Notes: generated from the sequence alone by a model not told the origin. A stretch of DNA of 64,000 nt from JBCBSP01 sp039819095 (GCA_039819095.1 JBCBSP010000006.1:154148-218147), one strand, 5' to 3'. Positions 37,011 to 46,462 are shown, numbered from the stretch's first letter. Numbers and translations: made by a program.

Positions 37011-38138
37011 CTAGTCGAGCGCGCCGCGCACCGCGTCGATGACGCGGGACTGGCGCTCGCCGTCGAGATAGGCGTCCATCGGCAGCGAAACAACACGCTC
37101 CGCCACGGTCTCGGTGACCGGCAGACCGCCCGGCGCGGTGGCGAAGCGGGCATAGGGCGGCTGTTTGTGCAGCGGAATGGGGTAGTAGACCGCCGTCGGC
37201 ACGCCTTTTTCCGATAGCGCCGCGCGGAAGCCGTCGCGGTCATCCACCTCAATCGTGTACTGGGCCCAGACCGATACGCCACCCTCAATCACCTGATGGG
37301 GACGCACCACATCACCGAAACCGGCCGCATAGCGCTCAGCCGCCGCGTTGCGGTCTTTGATCTCATCGGCGAAAATTTCCAGCTTCGCCAGAAGCACCGC
37401 CGCCTGCAGCGTATCCAGCCGGGAGTTCATGCCGATGCGGGCATACTCATAGCGGGTTTCGCCCTCGCCATGAACGGCGAGCGATTTCATCAGACCGTAG
37501 AGCGCCTCGTCCTTGCACAGGACCGCGCCGCCATCGCCGTAACAGCCCAGGGGCTTGGCCGGATAGAAGCTGATCGTGGTCACATCCGCCCAGTGGATCG
37601 GATGGTGATTATTCAGCGTGCAGCCAAAGCCCTGAGCGGAATCGGCGATCAGCTTTAGCCCGTGTTCGCGGCACAGCTCGGCGATGCGCGGATAGTCAGC
37701 CGGCTGACCGAACAAATCCACCGCAATCACCACAGCCGGCTCAAGCCGGCCTTCGGCTTTGACCGCTTCAATGGCCGCAGCCAGGCTTTCCGGATCCATG
37801 TTGTAGGTGAGCGGATCGATATCCACGAAAACCGCTTCAGCGCCGAGCCAGGGCACGACTTCAGCGGTCGCTGCAAAGGTGAAGCTCGGCACGAAGACCG
37901 CCTGGCCTGGGCGCAGTCCCCAGGCCATCAGCGGCAAGGCCAAGGCATCCGTCCCGTTCGCGCAGGCCAGTGCGTGCGGGGCCTCGCCGAACGCGCTGAG
38001 CTCCGCTTCCAGCGCCTTAACCTCGGGGCCGAGAATGTAGCGGCCCTCGTCAATCACCTTGGCGATCGAAGCGTCGAGGGTGGAGCGGATGCGCGCGCGC
38101 TGCGTCGCGAGATCGATGAAGGCGACCATGTCAGTCAT
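37011..38138 (-). CDS. DegT/DnrJ/EryC1 family sugar aminotransferase
   Basis: The 375-residue PLP enzyme transaminates a keto-sugar nucleotide. It shows A-C-A-N-G-T-D-A-L near residue 60, S-F-T-F-A-A-T-A-E near 85, E-D/D-S-A-Q-G-F-G around 165, and the Schiff-base Lys in S-F-Y-P-A-K-P-L-G-C-Y-G-D-G-G-A near 190. This branch includes WbpE-type enzymes making 3-amino sugars and QdtB/FdtB-like enzymes, so an amino sugar in the surface glycan is likely. The ATG at 38138 is preferred; a 21-residue longer frame lacks family similarity. Confidence 0.92.
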   Translation of the reverse strand: MTDMVAFIDLATQRARIRSTLDASIAKVIDEGRYILGPEVKALEAELSAFGEAPHALACANGTDALALPLMAWGLRPGQAVFVPSFTFAATAEVVPWLGAEAVFVDIDPLTYNMDPESLAAAIEAVKAEGRLEPAVVIAVDLFGQPADYPRIAELCREHGLKLIADSAQGFGCTLNNHHPIHWADVTTISFYPAKPLGCYGDGGAVLCKDEALYGLMKSLAVHGEGETRYEYARIGMNSRLDTLQAAVLLAKLEIFADEIKDRNAAAERYAAGFGDVVRPHQVIEGGVSVWAQYTIEVDDRDGFRAALSEKGVPTAVYYPIPLHKQPPYARFATAPGGLPVTETVAERVVSLPMDAYLDGERQSRVIDAVRGALD

Positions 38139-38249
38139 GAAGGCATTGGTCCTGGCGGTTGGTCGATGCGCGTTTCGCACATCAGGAAAACGAATTTGCA
38201 TAAGCCTTTAGGCCGAGACCAGCAGTCTGCGAAGTCACGAAGGGTTTCT

Positions 38250-40070
38250 CTATTCGACGGTGACCGACTTGGCGAGATTGCGCGGCTGGTCGACATCGGT
38301 CCCCTTGTGCACGGCGACATGATAGGCCAGCAGCTGGATCGCCACTGAAGCGACGAAGATCGAGGACAGCGGTCCGGCCTGCGGCATGACGAGGAGCTCA
38401 GCTGCGTCCTCGCTCAGCGCGTCCGCGCCGGCCGGGTCGGTGATGGCGATCACGTTGGCGCCGCGGCTTTTGACCTGCTCGATAGAGGAGCGGGTCTTAT
38501 CGAACAGCGCGTCATGCGGGGCGGTGACGATAACGTCCACGCCCTCTTCAATCAGCGCGATCGGTCCGTGCTTCAGCTCCCCGGCGGCGTAGCCCTCAGC
38601 GTGGATATAGCTGATTTCCTTCAGCTTCAGCGCGCCTTCCAACGCCAGTGGGAAATACTGGTTGCGCCCCAGATAGAGCACGATCTGCGCCTGGGCGAGA
38701 TCCTGGGCCAGCGCCTCGATCGCCGGTTCTAGATTCAGCGCCTGGGCCATGAGCTTCGGCGCGGTCATCAGATCATCGACCAGCGCCGTGGCCGCACTCT
38801 CGCTCAGTACGCCGCGCTGCAGGCCGGCCATGATGGCGAGCGAGGCCAGGCCGGCCAGCTGGCAGGTGAAGGCCTTGGTCGACGCCACGCCGATTTCCGG
38901 CCCGGCCAGGGTCGGTGCGACCGCGCCCGCCTCGCGCGCCATGGTCGAGTGTGCGGTGTTGACCAGGGCGATCGTGTCCAGCCCCGCCTTTTTGCACAGA
39001 CGCAGCGCTTCCAGCGTGTCGGCGGTTTCGCCGGACTGGGAAATGAAAAGCGCCGCATCCTGCTTCAGGAAGGCCGGCTCGCGATAGCGAAATTCCGATG
39101 CGATATCGACTTCGGTCGGAAGCCCGGCGAGCTTTTCAAACCAATACTCGCTGACAAGGCCAGCATAGGCTGCGGTGCCGCAGCCCACAATCGTCAGACG
39201 GGCGGTGTCGGAAAAGTCGATCGCGCTATTGGCTTTGGGCAGGCTGGTCAGCGCATCGAGATAGGCCGACAGCGTATGGCCGACGACTTCGGGCTGTTCA
39301 TGGATTTCCTTTTCCATGAAATGGCGGCGATTGCCCTTTTCGGCCAGCACCGCGCTCACAGGCGCCGGCGCTGCGGGGCGAGACACTTCGGTCTTGTCGG
39401 CATTGAAGACGCGCAACGCGTCCGGGGTGATGATCACCGCATCGCCGTCGTCGAGATAGATGACCTCTTCGGCCTCGCCGGTCAGCGCCAGAACGTCTGA
39501 AGCCAGGAAGCCCGCCCCGCGCCCGCGCGCGGCCACCAGCGGCGGACCGCGCCGGGCGCCGAGCAACAGCCCCGGCTCGCCTTCGATCAGTGCAGCCAGA
39601 GCGAAGGCGCCTTCCAGCTGATCGAGCACGCTCAAGAGCGCATCCTGCGGTGAAGCGCCGCCTTCCAGCGCCATGTCCAGCAGATGGGCGACGGTTTCAG
39701 AATCGGTCTCGCTTGACAGCGTGCGACCGGCTTTCCGGATACGCGCGCGCAGCGCCTTGAAGTTCTCGATTATGCCGTTGTGAACCAGATAGACGCGACC
39801 GGCCTTGTGCGGGTGAGCATTGGCCTCAGTCGTGGCGCCATGGGTCGCCCAGCGTGTGTGTGCGACACCGCTGATCCCGACAATATCCGGGGTGAGGACC
39901 GCTTCCAGCCCGGCCAGCTTGCCGGGTGCGCGGGCGCGGCGCACCGCGCCGCCCTCGGCCATGACCGCAACGCCGGAGGAATCATAGCCGCGATATTCCA
40001 GCCGCCGCAGACCTTCGATCAGTACGCGCTCGGCGCGCTCATGCCCTGTCACTCCGACAATGCCGCACAT
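38250..40070 (-). CDS. glmS: Glutamine-fructose-6-phosphate aminotransferase (isomerizing)
   Basis: Makes glucosamine 6-phosphate, the first committed step to UDP-GlcNAc. The 606-residue protein has the N-terminal nucleophile Cys2 in M-C-G-I-V-G, the glutaminase motifs through residue 240, and two SIS isomerase domains (about 285-425 and 455-595) with S-Q-S-G-E-T-A-D-T. The C-terminus ends N-L-A-K-S-V-T-V-E as in other GlmS. It lies between the aminotransferase and the giant fusion gene, supplying amino-sugar precursor; glmM is at 25.7 kb. Confidence 0.97.
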   Translation of the reverse strand: MCGIVGVTGHERAERVLIEGLRRLEYRGYDSSGVAVMAEGGAVRRARAPGKLAGLEAVLTPDIVGISGVAHTRWATHGATTEANAHPHKAGRVYLVHNGIIENFKALRARIRKAGRTLSSETDSETVAHLLDMALEGGASPQDALLSVLDQLEGAFALAALIEGEPGLLLGARRGPPLVAARGRGAGFLASDVLALTGEAEEVIYLDDGDAVIITPDALRVFNADKTEVSRPAAPAPVSAVLAEKGNRRHFMEKEIHEQPEVVGHTLSAYLDALTSLPKANSAIDFSDTARLTIVGCGTAAYAGLVSEYWFEKLAGLPTEVDIASEFRYREPAFLKQDAALFISQSGETADTLEALRLCKKAGLDTIALVNTAHSTMAREAGAVAPTLAGPEIGVASTKAFTCQLAGLASLAIMAGLQRGVLSESAATALVDDLMTAPKLMAQALNLEPAIEALAQDLAQAQIVLYLGRNQYFPLALEGALKLKEISYIHAEGYAAGELKHGPIALIEEGVDVIVTAPHDALFDKTRSSIEQVKSRGANVIAITDPAGADALSEDAAELLVMPQAGPLSSIFVASVAIQLLAYHVAVHKGTDVDQPRNLAKSVTVE

Positions 40071-40140
40071 GCGTTCATTCCTTCGCTCGGCGCTTACGCC
40101 TGACTTGATGCGGCTCGATTACGGTCCGGGCCGCATGGTT

Positions 40141-43100
40141 TCAACTAACGTGATGTTTCATTACGTTAGGCTCAGCATCCAGGCCCAGTGCACTGAGCAT
40201 CTCGTTCATGCGGCGGCGCACAACCGCGCGTGAGGTCTGCGCCTCTGCAAACTTAAGGCCGGCTTCGCGCATGGCTCTCCAGCGGGCCTCGTCGCTGTAC
40301 AGCTCCACAAGGGCTTCAGCCAGCGCTTCGGCGCTTTCAGCCACCGCGATATCGCGCCCGGCTTCAAGCCCCATGCCCTCCGCCGCGATCGGTGTCGCGA
40401 CGCATGGCGCGGCCATGGCCAGGCTCGCCGCCACCTTGCCCTTCGCACCCGCGCCGAAGCGCAGCGGTGCGACGGTCAGGCGGACCCGATTGAAGAAGTC
40501 CTCCAATCGCTCCACGAAACCTAGAACCTCAATCCCGTCTTTGCCGTCCAACGCGGTGTAGCGATCCGGCATTTTCGAGCCGGCCAGGACGAAGCGCGCG
40601 TCTGGAAGGGCGGCGCGGACTTTCGGCCAGACGGCGGTTAAGAACCAGTCGACCGCGTCGGCATTGGGCGGATGACCGAACCCGCCGATAAAACCAATGC
40701 CCGCGCGCTCAGCGAAATCAGCCGGGGTGGGCTCCGGATCGTGAATGAGCGGCAGATGCATCACCGGCTCGCCGGGCAGCGCATCGGCGAGAATATCGCG
40801 CTCCGCGGTGGAATGGGTGAGCACCAGATCGGCGGCGCGCATCACCGCGAGCTCCCGCTGGCGGGTCTGTTCAGCCGCAGCGCGCATGGCCGGATCGCCG
40901 GACAGCTCCGCCTCGCGCGCTTCGCGCAGATAGTGCAGGTCCGCATTCAGCAGAGCGACCCGCGCCTGAGACGCATGGGCGCGCAGATCGGCGAGCACGC
41001 GTTCGGCGGTCTCAAACCGGTGCACGAAGACCAGGTCGAACTCAGCCCCGCGCTTCTCGATGAAGGACGAGAAGCGCGATTCGTAAGGGTGGTAGACCGC
41101 CTCCACCCCCATCGCCTGCAGCGGCGCGGTGAAGTCGCGCGTCCACAGGAAATTATCCTGCGGCACGAAGGTGACCTTGAAGCCAGCGTGCTGAAGCGCG
41201 CGCATGCACTCCACCGCCACGACCGAGCCGGCGTCATGAGCCGGTTCCGGTGTGGTGAGATCGATAAAAAGGGCGCGACGGGCAACGCCGCGCTCCTTCT
41301 CAAGCTCCGGCTCGACACCGTTCTGGCGATGGGCGGCGAGCGCGTCGCCCCAGCGCGCATGAAGCCGTTTGAGATTCTCCACCTGGTGCGCCTTGGCGCC
41401 GGAACCCAGATCCGTGCCAGAGGTCACGCCTTCGAAATGGATGAGCTGGGAACGCGGCTGATAGACGGTGCGAAGCCCTTCAGCGCGGACCCGAAAGGCC
41501 AGATCGGCGTCCTCGGCATAGGCCGGCCTGAAATGTTCATCAAAGCCGCCCAGCTTTTCCCACAGCGCCCGCGGCAGGGCGATGGACGCGCCGGAGATGT
41601 AGTCCGCCTCGCGCGCATAGGCGTATTGCGGCCGGCGCGGATCGTCGAAGCGGCCATAATTCCAGGCCGATCCGTCGCGCCAGAATATGCCGCCCGCCTC
41701 CTGCAGGCGCCCGTCCGGATAGATGAGTTTTGAACCGGTCAGGCCGACGCTCTGATCGGCCTGAAGCGTATCGATTAATGCATCCAGCCAGCCGGGCAGA
41801 ACCAGCGTGTCATTGTTCAGAAACACAACATGGCGCCCACGCGCCTGGCGGGCGGTCGCGTTGCAATTGCCGACAAAGCCCTGGTTCTCATCATGCCGGA
41901 TCCAACGCACGCCGCTGATGGCGACGACGGAGGCGGCCTCGGTTCCGTCGCTGGACCGGTCATCACCGATCAGCACCTCAAAGCTGAGCCCGGTCTGAAG
42001 CGCGAGCACGCTTTCCAGACAGGCCAGCGTGTAGGCGATCTGGTTATAGGCGGGGATGATGATGGAGACGTCCGGCTCGGCTTCGTCCCGCACCGGCGCG
42101 CGCCTGGCCAGGCGCTCAGCCCAGCGGCGCGCGGTCTCGGCGTCAATCTCCTTTTGGATGGGCGGTCGGCCATCGCTCTGGAAATCGAGATCGTAGTGCG
42201 TAATCCATTCGCGCGCCGCACGGGCCGCATCCTCGCCAAACTCGGCGGCGAGCACGGGCGCGAGCCCGGAGAATGGATCACCTCCCGCCGGCGCGGCGAC
42301 GAGCGGCGCATGTGGGGCGTCACCACCGGCGTTGTTTGCTTCGGCGGGATTGGACCGGGCGCGCAGCCGCGTGAAAAGCTGGCCGGTGGCCGTCCACCAG
42401 ACAAGCTTCAGGGCGCGCCGGATCGGCGTGGCGAACCAGGGCGCGCGCTGAGCGAGGCGGCGCACGCCTTCGCCTGCGCGCCAGTAAGCGCTCGCCTCGA
42501 TCACATCCAGGCGATGGGTGAGGCGTTCGCGTTCAATCCGCAGCGCAACACGTTCAGCATCGGCTGAAGCATAGTCGGCCTGGGTGCGCTTCAATTCTCC
42601 ACCAGCGCGTTCGGCTTCATCACTGAAGGCCGCGACGCTCGCCTCCAGCGCTTTGAAGTCCCGATCGAGGCGCTTGTGTTCGGCGCGTTCAGTCTCGCGC
42701 TCAGCCTCCAAAGACCGGATGACCTCAGCGCCCGCCGCCGCGCGCTGTTCCGCATCAGCCTGGGCGGACCGCGCTTCATCGCGTTCGGCTTCCAGAGCAG
42801 CGGTCCGCTCGGTGAGACGTTGACGCGCCTCATTTCGTTCGGCTTCCAGCGCAGCGGTTCGCTCGGCCAGACGTTGGCGCGCCTCATTTCGTTCGGCTTC
42901 CAGCGATGTGATCAGCTTCGCGCCGGCGCGGGCCCGCGTCTCAGAATCCGCCTGACTCTGGCGCGCCTCATCGCGTTCAGCCTCAACCTCCTGCAACCGG
43001 CGCGACGCGGCGGCCTTATTGCGCGCAACGGCGCGGGCGGCGAGCACGCCATACTCGGCCATCTGAGCGGTTAGAGCATCAAGACGAGCGGGCTCACCGC

Positions 43101-43842
43101 CCGCGCGTTGGGTCTCATAGGCCGTCTGAACGCTTTCGATCCAACCCGTAATGCGCGGCGCGTAATCGGCTGGCCCGGCCTCACCAGCGGGGCTCAGAAA
43201 TCCGTCGATTTCAGCTTCGATCATGCGATCGGAGACAGAGAGCTCCGCCCCATTGAGCGCCGTGACGCGGGCGATCTCGCCGCGCCAGTTTGTGGTCATC
43301 GCCCCGTAATCGAGTAACGCGCCGCCGTGGTTATCCAAGGCCTCGAGCGTGCAGGCGCCGTACCAGCACCAAAGCGCACCGGCCTCGTCCGGCGTCATCG
43401 CATCGCGGCGCGACAGCGATTGCGCGACCGCGTCCACGCTGCGGGAAATCGCGACCAGACGCGGCTGATAGCCGGCTCGTTCGGCTGCATCGGCCCAGAT
43501 GTCGGCGAACAGGGTGCAGCGCGGATCCTTCACCACGATCAGCTCCGCGTCGCCATAGGCTGAGGCGAGCACCTCGGCGGCCGCCTTGACCATGTCTTCG
43601 CGGCGCGGGCCGATATCGGCCCTGTCAAACGCCGGCGCATCCCAGCTCGCGCCGAGCTCGGCCAGAAAGGCTTCGTTCTGATCGATGACCGCGCGCGGCT
43701 CCCAATAGCCGGTCGGGTTGAACTTGTTCGCGCCCAACAGGTCTTCAGGCAGCTTCGCGCCGAGCAGGTTCAGCACTCGCGCAAGAGCGGACGTGCCCGA
43801 CCGGTGCATGCCAAGCACGAACAGGGCGATGCGCGCAGCCAT
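40141..43842 (-). CDS. Giant sulfotransferase / coiled-coil / GT2 / GT4 fusion protein
   Basis: This 1233-residue protein has four parts. Residues 1-245 form a sulfotransferase-like domain with the PAPS 5'-phosphosulfate loop G-M-H-R-S-G-T-S-A-L (11-20) and a 3'-phosphate segment I-S-R-S-V-D-A-V-A (132-140). Residues 254-445 form a long coiled coil with 18-residue tandem repeats (314-331, 332-349, degenerate from 350). A linker with S-A-Y-W-R-A-G-E-G-V-R-R and a W-rich hydrophobic patch (452-492) follows. Residues 591-810 are a GT2 domain (I-I-I-P-A-Y-N, D-D-R-S-S-D-G-T, N-N-D-T, A-E-D-A-D), and 855-1215 a GT4-like domain with G-F-G-H-P-P-N-A-D-A and F-G-A-G-A-K-G-K. It overlaps the ABC exporter ATPase by one base, so it probably acts on the exported glycan. 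Function is inferred. Confidence 0.88.
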   Translation of the reverse strand: MAARIALFVLGMHRSGTSALARVLNLLGAKLPEDLLGANKFNPTGYWEPRAVIDQNEAFLAELGASWDAPAFDRADIGPRREDMVKAAAEVLASAYGDAELIVVKDPRCTLFADIWADAAERAGYQPRLVAISRSVDAVAQSLSRRDAMTPDEAGALWCWYGACTLEALDNHGGALLDYGAMTTNWRGEIARVTALNGAELSVSDRMIEAEIDGFLSPAGEAGPADYAPRITGWIESVQTAYETQRAGGEPARLDALTAQMAEYGVLAARAVARNKAAASRRLQEVEAERDEARQSQADSETRARAGAKLITSLEAERNEARQRLAERTAALEAERNEARQRLTERTAALEAERDEARSAQADAEQRAAAGAEVIRSLEAERETERAEHKRLDRDFKALEASVAAFSDEAERAGGELKRTQADYASADAERVALRIERERLTHRLDVIEASAYWRAGEGVRRLAQRAPWFATPIRRALKLVWWTATGQLFTRLRARSNPAEANNAGGDAPHAPLVAAPAGGDPFSGLAPVLAAEFGEDAARAAREWITHYDLDFQSDGRPPIQKEIDAETARRWAERLARRAPVRDEAEPDVSIIIPAYNQIAYTLACLESVLALQTGLSFEVLIGDDRSSDGTEAASVVAISGVRWIRHDENQGFVGNCNATARQARGRHVVFLNNDTLVLPGWLDALIDTLQADQSVGLTGSKLIYPDGRLQEAGGIFWRDGSAWNYGRFDDPRRPQYAYAREADYISGASIALPRALWEKLGGFDEHFRPAYAEDADLAFRVRAEGLRTVYQPRSQLIHFEGVTSGTDLGSGAKAHQVENLKRLHARWGDALAAHRQNGVEPELEKERGVARRALFIDLTTPEPAHDAGSVVAVECMRALQHAGFKVTFVPQDNFLWTRDFTAPLQAMGVEAVYHPYESRFSSFIEKRGAEFDLVFVHRFETAERVLADLRAHASQARVALLNADLHYLREAREAELSGDPAMRAAAEQTRQRELAVMRAADLVLTHSTAERDILADALPGEPVMHLPLIHDPEPTPADFAERAGIGFIGGFGHPPNADAVDWFLTAVWPKVRAALPDARFVLAGSKMPDRYTALDGKDGIEVLGFVERLEDFFNRVRLTVAPLRFGAGAKGKVAASLAMAAPCVATPIAAEGMGLEAGRDIAVAESAEALAEALVELYSDEARWRAMREAGLKFAEAQTSRAVVRRRMNEMLSALGLDAEPNVMKHHVS
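42796..42903. repeat. Two tandem 54-bp repeats encoding the coiled-coil of the giant fusion
   Basis: Two adjacent 54-base units (42850-42903 and 42796-42849) are nearly identical and encode L-E-A-E-R-N-E-A-R-Q-R-L-x-E-R-T-A-A twice. A decayed third copy begins at residue 350, and a related E-A-E-R-D-E-A-R element occurs earlier near residue 287. Eighteen residues equal one heptad plus one hendecad, so gain or loss of a unit keeps both the frame and the coiled-coil register. Confidence 0.88.
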
Positions 43843-44561
43843 CAGCCCTGCGCGCGGCCTTCGACCGCCTTCACATCCCCGCCCTGCTCGCCGAGATAGG
43901 CGTCCAGCACCTCCTCAATCGGGCCATAGGCGGCGATTTCGCCATCACGCAGGTAAAGCCCAAGCTCGCAATACCGGCGCAGAAGATTGCGATTGTGCGA
44001 GGCGAGCACGATGACGCCGGCGGCCTCTGCGATCGCCTCCATGCGCTCAGCCGCCTTTCGGCGGAAATCCTGATCACCGGCCCCCAGCCATTCATCCATC
44101 AACAGGATGTCCGCACCCTGAGCGTCTGCGATGGAGAAGGACAGGCGCAGCTGCATGCCGCGCGAATAGGCCCGCACCGGCCAGGACAGGGCGTCGCCCA
44201 GCTCGCTGTACGCGGCGATGTCCTGGGCGCGCTCGGCGGCCTCTTTCCAGCTCAGCCCCTCGCCGAGCAGGCGCACCCGGATATTCTCATACCCGGTCAG
44301 CTCGTTGGAAATGCCGATGCCGACATCCATCAACGACTGGATCCGCCCCTCGCTGCTGACCGATCCGGTATCGGGCTCGTACGTGCCCGCCAGAACCCGC
44401 AATAGCGTCGATTTGCCCGCGCCGTTCGGCCCGACCAGCCCCAACCGTTCGCCCGTGCCGAGCTTGAAGGATACCCCGCGCAAGGCATTCACCTTGCGGC
44501 GACGGCGGCCTTCATTCAGCCGGTAAGTCAGATGCAGGTTATCGGCATGAATCCAGGCCAT
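43842..44561 (-). CDS. ABC transporter ATP-binding protein, Wzt/KpsT type, no C-terminal carbohydrate domain
   Basis: The 239-residue ATPase powers polysaccharide export. Walker A G-P-N-G-A-G-K-S-T is near residue 44. The signature Y-S-R-G-M-Q-L-R-L replaces the usual L-S-G-G-Q, as is characteristic of polysaccharide exporters, and Walker B is D-I-L-L-M-D-E-W. The protein stops about 25 residues after the H-loop (A-S-H-N). It thus lacks the extra carbohydrate-binding domain found in Wzt proteins that recognise capped O-antigen. The gene is 6 bases after the permease and overlaps the giant fusion start. Confidence 0.92.
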   Translation of the reverse strand: MAWIHADNLHLTYRLNEGRRRRKVNALRGVSFKLGTGERLGLVGPNGAGKSTLLRVLAGTYEPDTGSVSSEGRIQSLMDVGIGISNELTGYENIRVRLLGEGLSWKEAAERAQDIAAYSELGDALSWPVRAYSRGMQLRLSFSIADAQGADILLMDEWLGAGDQDFRRKAAERMEAIAEAAGVIVLASHNRNLLRRYCELGLYLRDGEIAAYGPIEEVLDAYLGEQGGDVKAVEGRAQG

Positions 44562-44567
44562 CAGCGT

Positions 44568-45362
44568 CTACACCCAGAACACGATGCGGCGCCGGCACGC
44601 CGCAAAAACCGCCAGACTGAGCGCTACGCCCAGAACGGTGATCACAGCAACGACAAACCAGCTGGTCAACGGAACGCCATTGCCCACGATCGGGTCGCGA
44701 ATGATCGCCAGATAATGCGTGAGCGGATTGTAATAGGCGATCTCGCCAAAGCGTCCGAACTGGCCCGGCACCCACAGGATGGGCGTCAGGAAGAAGAGCA
44801 GCCGGACCAGCGTCTGAACCAGATGCGCGATATCGCCGAAGCGCGCTGCGATCACGCCGAGCAGAAGCTGCACCCAGACCGCCGTGATCAGATAGATCGC
44901 GAGCCCTGGAATGAACCAGAGCAGGGCCAGCGGCTCGGCGACAGGAACGAACACCACCAGCAGCGCCAGGAACACGCCGCTTACCAAAAGCTGGATGGTG
45001 TGACGGCAGACCGCCTGAAACACGAAAGACACGAAGGGATACACATTGGCCTTGATCCAGCGTTCATTGCCGGTGAACACCGTGCAGCCCTCGGTCATGG
45101 ACGCGCTGATGAATTGCCAGAGCAGGAAGCCGATCGTCAGCCAGTGGGCGAAGAAGTTGAGCTCGTAAGGCGACAGATTGCCGAACACGACGATCTTCAC
45201 GCCGACGAATGCGGCGAACATGAAGAAGACCCACGCCACGCCGAGCGCGGACCGGCTGTAGCGGCGGCGCCAGTCCAGCCATGCGCTGTCGATCGCCAGC
45301 CGCCAAAGCCGGGCGGCGCGCGTGAAATCGCTAATCACGCTGCGTGTCATGCTCGACGCCAT
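44568..45362 (-). CDS. ABC-2 type polysaccharide export permease (Wzm/KpsM-like)
   Basis: The 264-residue inner-membrane protein has six predicted helices (from about residue 33) with the ABC2 membrane pattern. Family-typical features are the W-R-R-R-Y-S-R-S-A-L-G near the N-terminus and the late Y-Y-N-P-L-T-H-Y-L-A-I-I-R segment. It exports lipid-linked polysaccharide with the adjacent ATPase. The ATG at 45362 has AGGAG 9 bases upstream; longer frames extend into the promoter region. It is divergent from the sulfotransferase gene, with 179 bases between the starts. Confidence 0.91.
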   Translation of the reverse strand: MASSMTRSVISDFTRAARLWRLAIDSAWLDWRRRYSRSALGVAWVFFMFAAFVGVKIVVFGNLSPYELNFFAHWLTIGFLLWQFISASMTEGCTVFTGNERWIKANVYPFVSFVFQAVCRHTIQLLVSGVFLALLVVFVPVAEPLALLWFIPGLAIYLITAVWVQLLLGVIAARFGDIAHLVQTLVRLLFFLTPILWVPGQFGRFGEIAYYNPLTHYLAIIRDPIVGNGVPLTSWFVVAVITVLGVALSLAVFAACRRRIVFWV

Positions 45363-45541
45363 GACGCCTCGCTCCTGCCTACCGGCGGCTTGGGAACCGC
45401 CAGCCTTCCCCTTGCGGACGTGGAATGCATCGTGCCGATTGCCACGCTGGTTGGGAAACACCTATTACACAAGGGGGGCTCGTTTGCGGCGGGCCGGTTG
45501 CAGCTGTCAAGTCGCCGGGCGCGGACGAACGAGGTCGTTTC

Positions 45542-46462
45542 ATGAGCCAATCGGACGCTCCCATCTTCATCATCGGCTCGCCGCGATCCGGCACGTCGGT
45601 GATGACTTGGGCGCTGGGACAGCACCCCAATATCCAACCGATGCCGGAAACCGCCTGGATTGCGGCGCAATCAGTCGGAGCGGCGCTGGCGCATGAAGCC
45701 GGGTCTGATCGCGGTCAGCGCTCTCACCTTTCCAATGTCGATTATCCTCTGCCGCGCTATCTGGAGCTCCAGGGTGAAGCGATCGACCGGATCGTTCACG
45801 AGGCCTTCCATAAACGCTGTGACGAGCTTTACGGCGAAAAGGGCGCGCCGAATCCGCGCCAGCTGGCGCGCGAGGATGGAATTTTCGTCCGCCGCCATGT
45901 CGATGACCCGAAGCGCCGCTGGGTGGACGGCACCCCGCTGAACACCTTCTACACTTGGGCGCTGTCGCAGATGTTCCCCACCGCGCGCTTTCTGCACCAT
46001 GTGCGCGCGCCCCACGAGGTGGTGGCTTCGCTTGAGAAGTTCGACCGTGTGGGCGCTGATCCTGTCGATCGTGAACGCGGGCTGCGGGCCTGGGTCGCAC
46101 ACGCTGAAGCGGCCTGGCTAACCGAGCGCGCGCTGGGGTCTGAGCGCGTCTTTCGCGTTGATTTCCAGCGGCTGGAAAGCGACCCGCACGCGCTGATAGG
46201 TGAAATCCTGGCCTTCCTGGACGAAGCCGACTGCGCCGAATGCGCCCGCGCGTTTACCCGGCGGGTCAATTCTTCCGGCACGGCCGGCGAGGCCGATGCG
46301 CTCAAGACCGCTCTCGACGCGCTTGACGGCCATGCCGGCGCCCAGGCCATATATGCTGATATCCTGAATGCGCCGACCCAGAAGGGCGACGCTGAGGCTC
46401 ATGACGCGCTGAAGGCTGCGTTCGGGCGACGGCTTGAGGGACGAGCCCTTCTGGGCGAATAG
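45542..46462 (+). CDS. Sulfotransferase family protein
   Basis: The 306-residue PAPS-dependent sulfotransferase has F-I-I-G-S-P-R-S-G-T-S-V (5'-PSB loop) near residue 9 and a 3'-phosphate-binding R-A-P-H-E-V-V-A-S-L near 160. A typical late F-R-V-D-F-Q-R-L-E-S-D-P segment follows. It would sulfate a carbohydrate, lipid or protein group; the substrate is not known. The ATG at 45542 has GAGG 9 bases upstream. It starts the plus-strand operon that runs into the T2SS genes and is divergent from the ABC exporter. Confidence 0.9.
   Translation: MSQSDAPIFIIGSPRSGTSVMTWALGQHPNIQPMPETAWIAAQSVGAALAHEAGSDRGQRSHLSNVDYPLPRYLELQGEAIDRIVHEAFHKRCDELYGEKGAPNPRQLAREDGIFVRRHVDDPKRRWVDGTPLNTFYTWALSQMFPTARFLHHVRAPHEVVASLEKFDRVGADPVDRERGLRAWVAHAEAAWLTERALGSERVFRVDFQRLESDPHALIGEILAFLDEADCAECARAFTRRVNSSGTAGEADALKTALDALDGHAGAQAIYADILNAPTQKGDAEAHDALKAAFGRRLEGRALLGE

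Noticed and set aside
38021..38138. Possible glmS ribozyme upstream of glmS
   Set aside because: The ribozyme is essentially confined to Gram-positive bacteria, and the real upstream side of glmS (40071-40140) is too short and lacks the fold.
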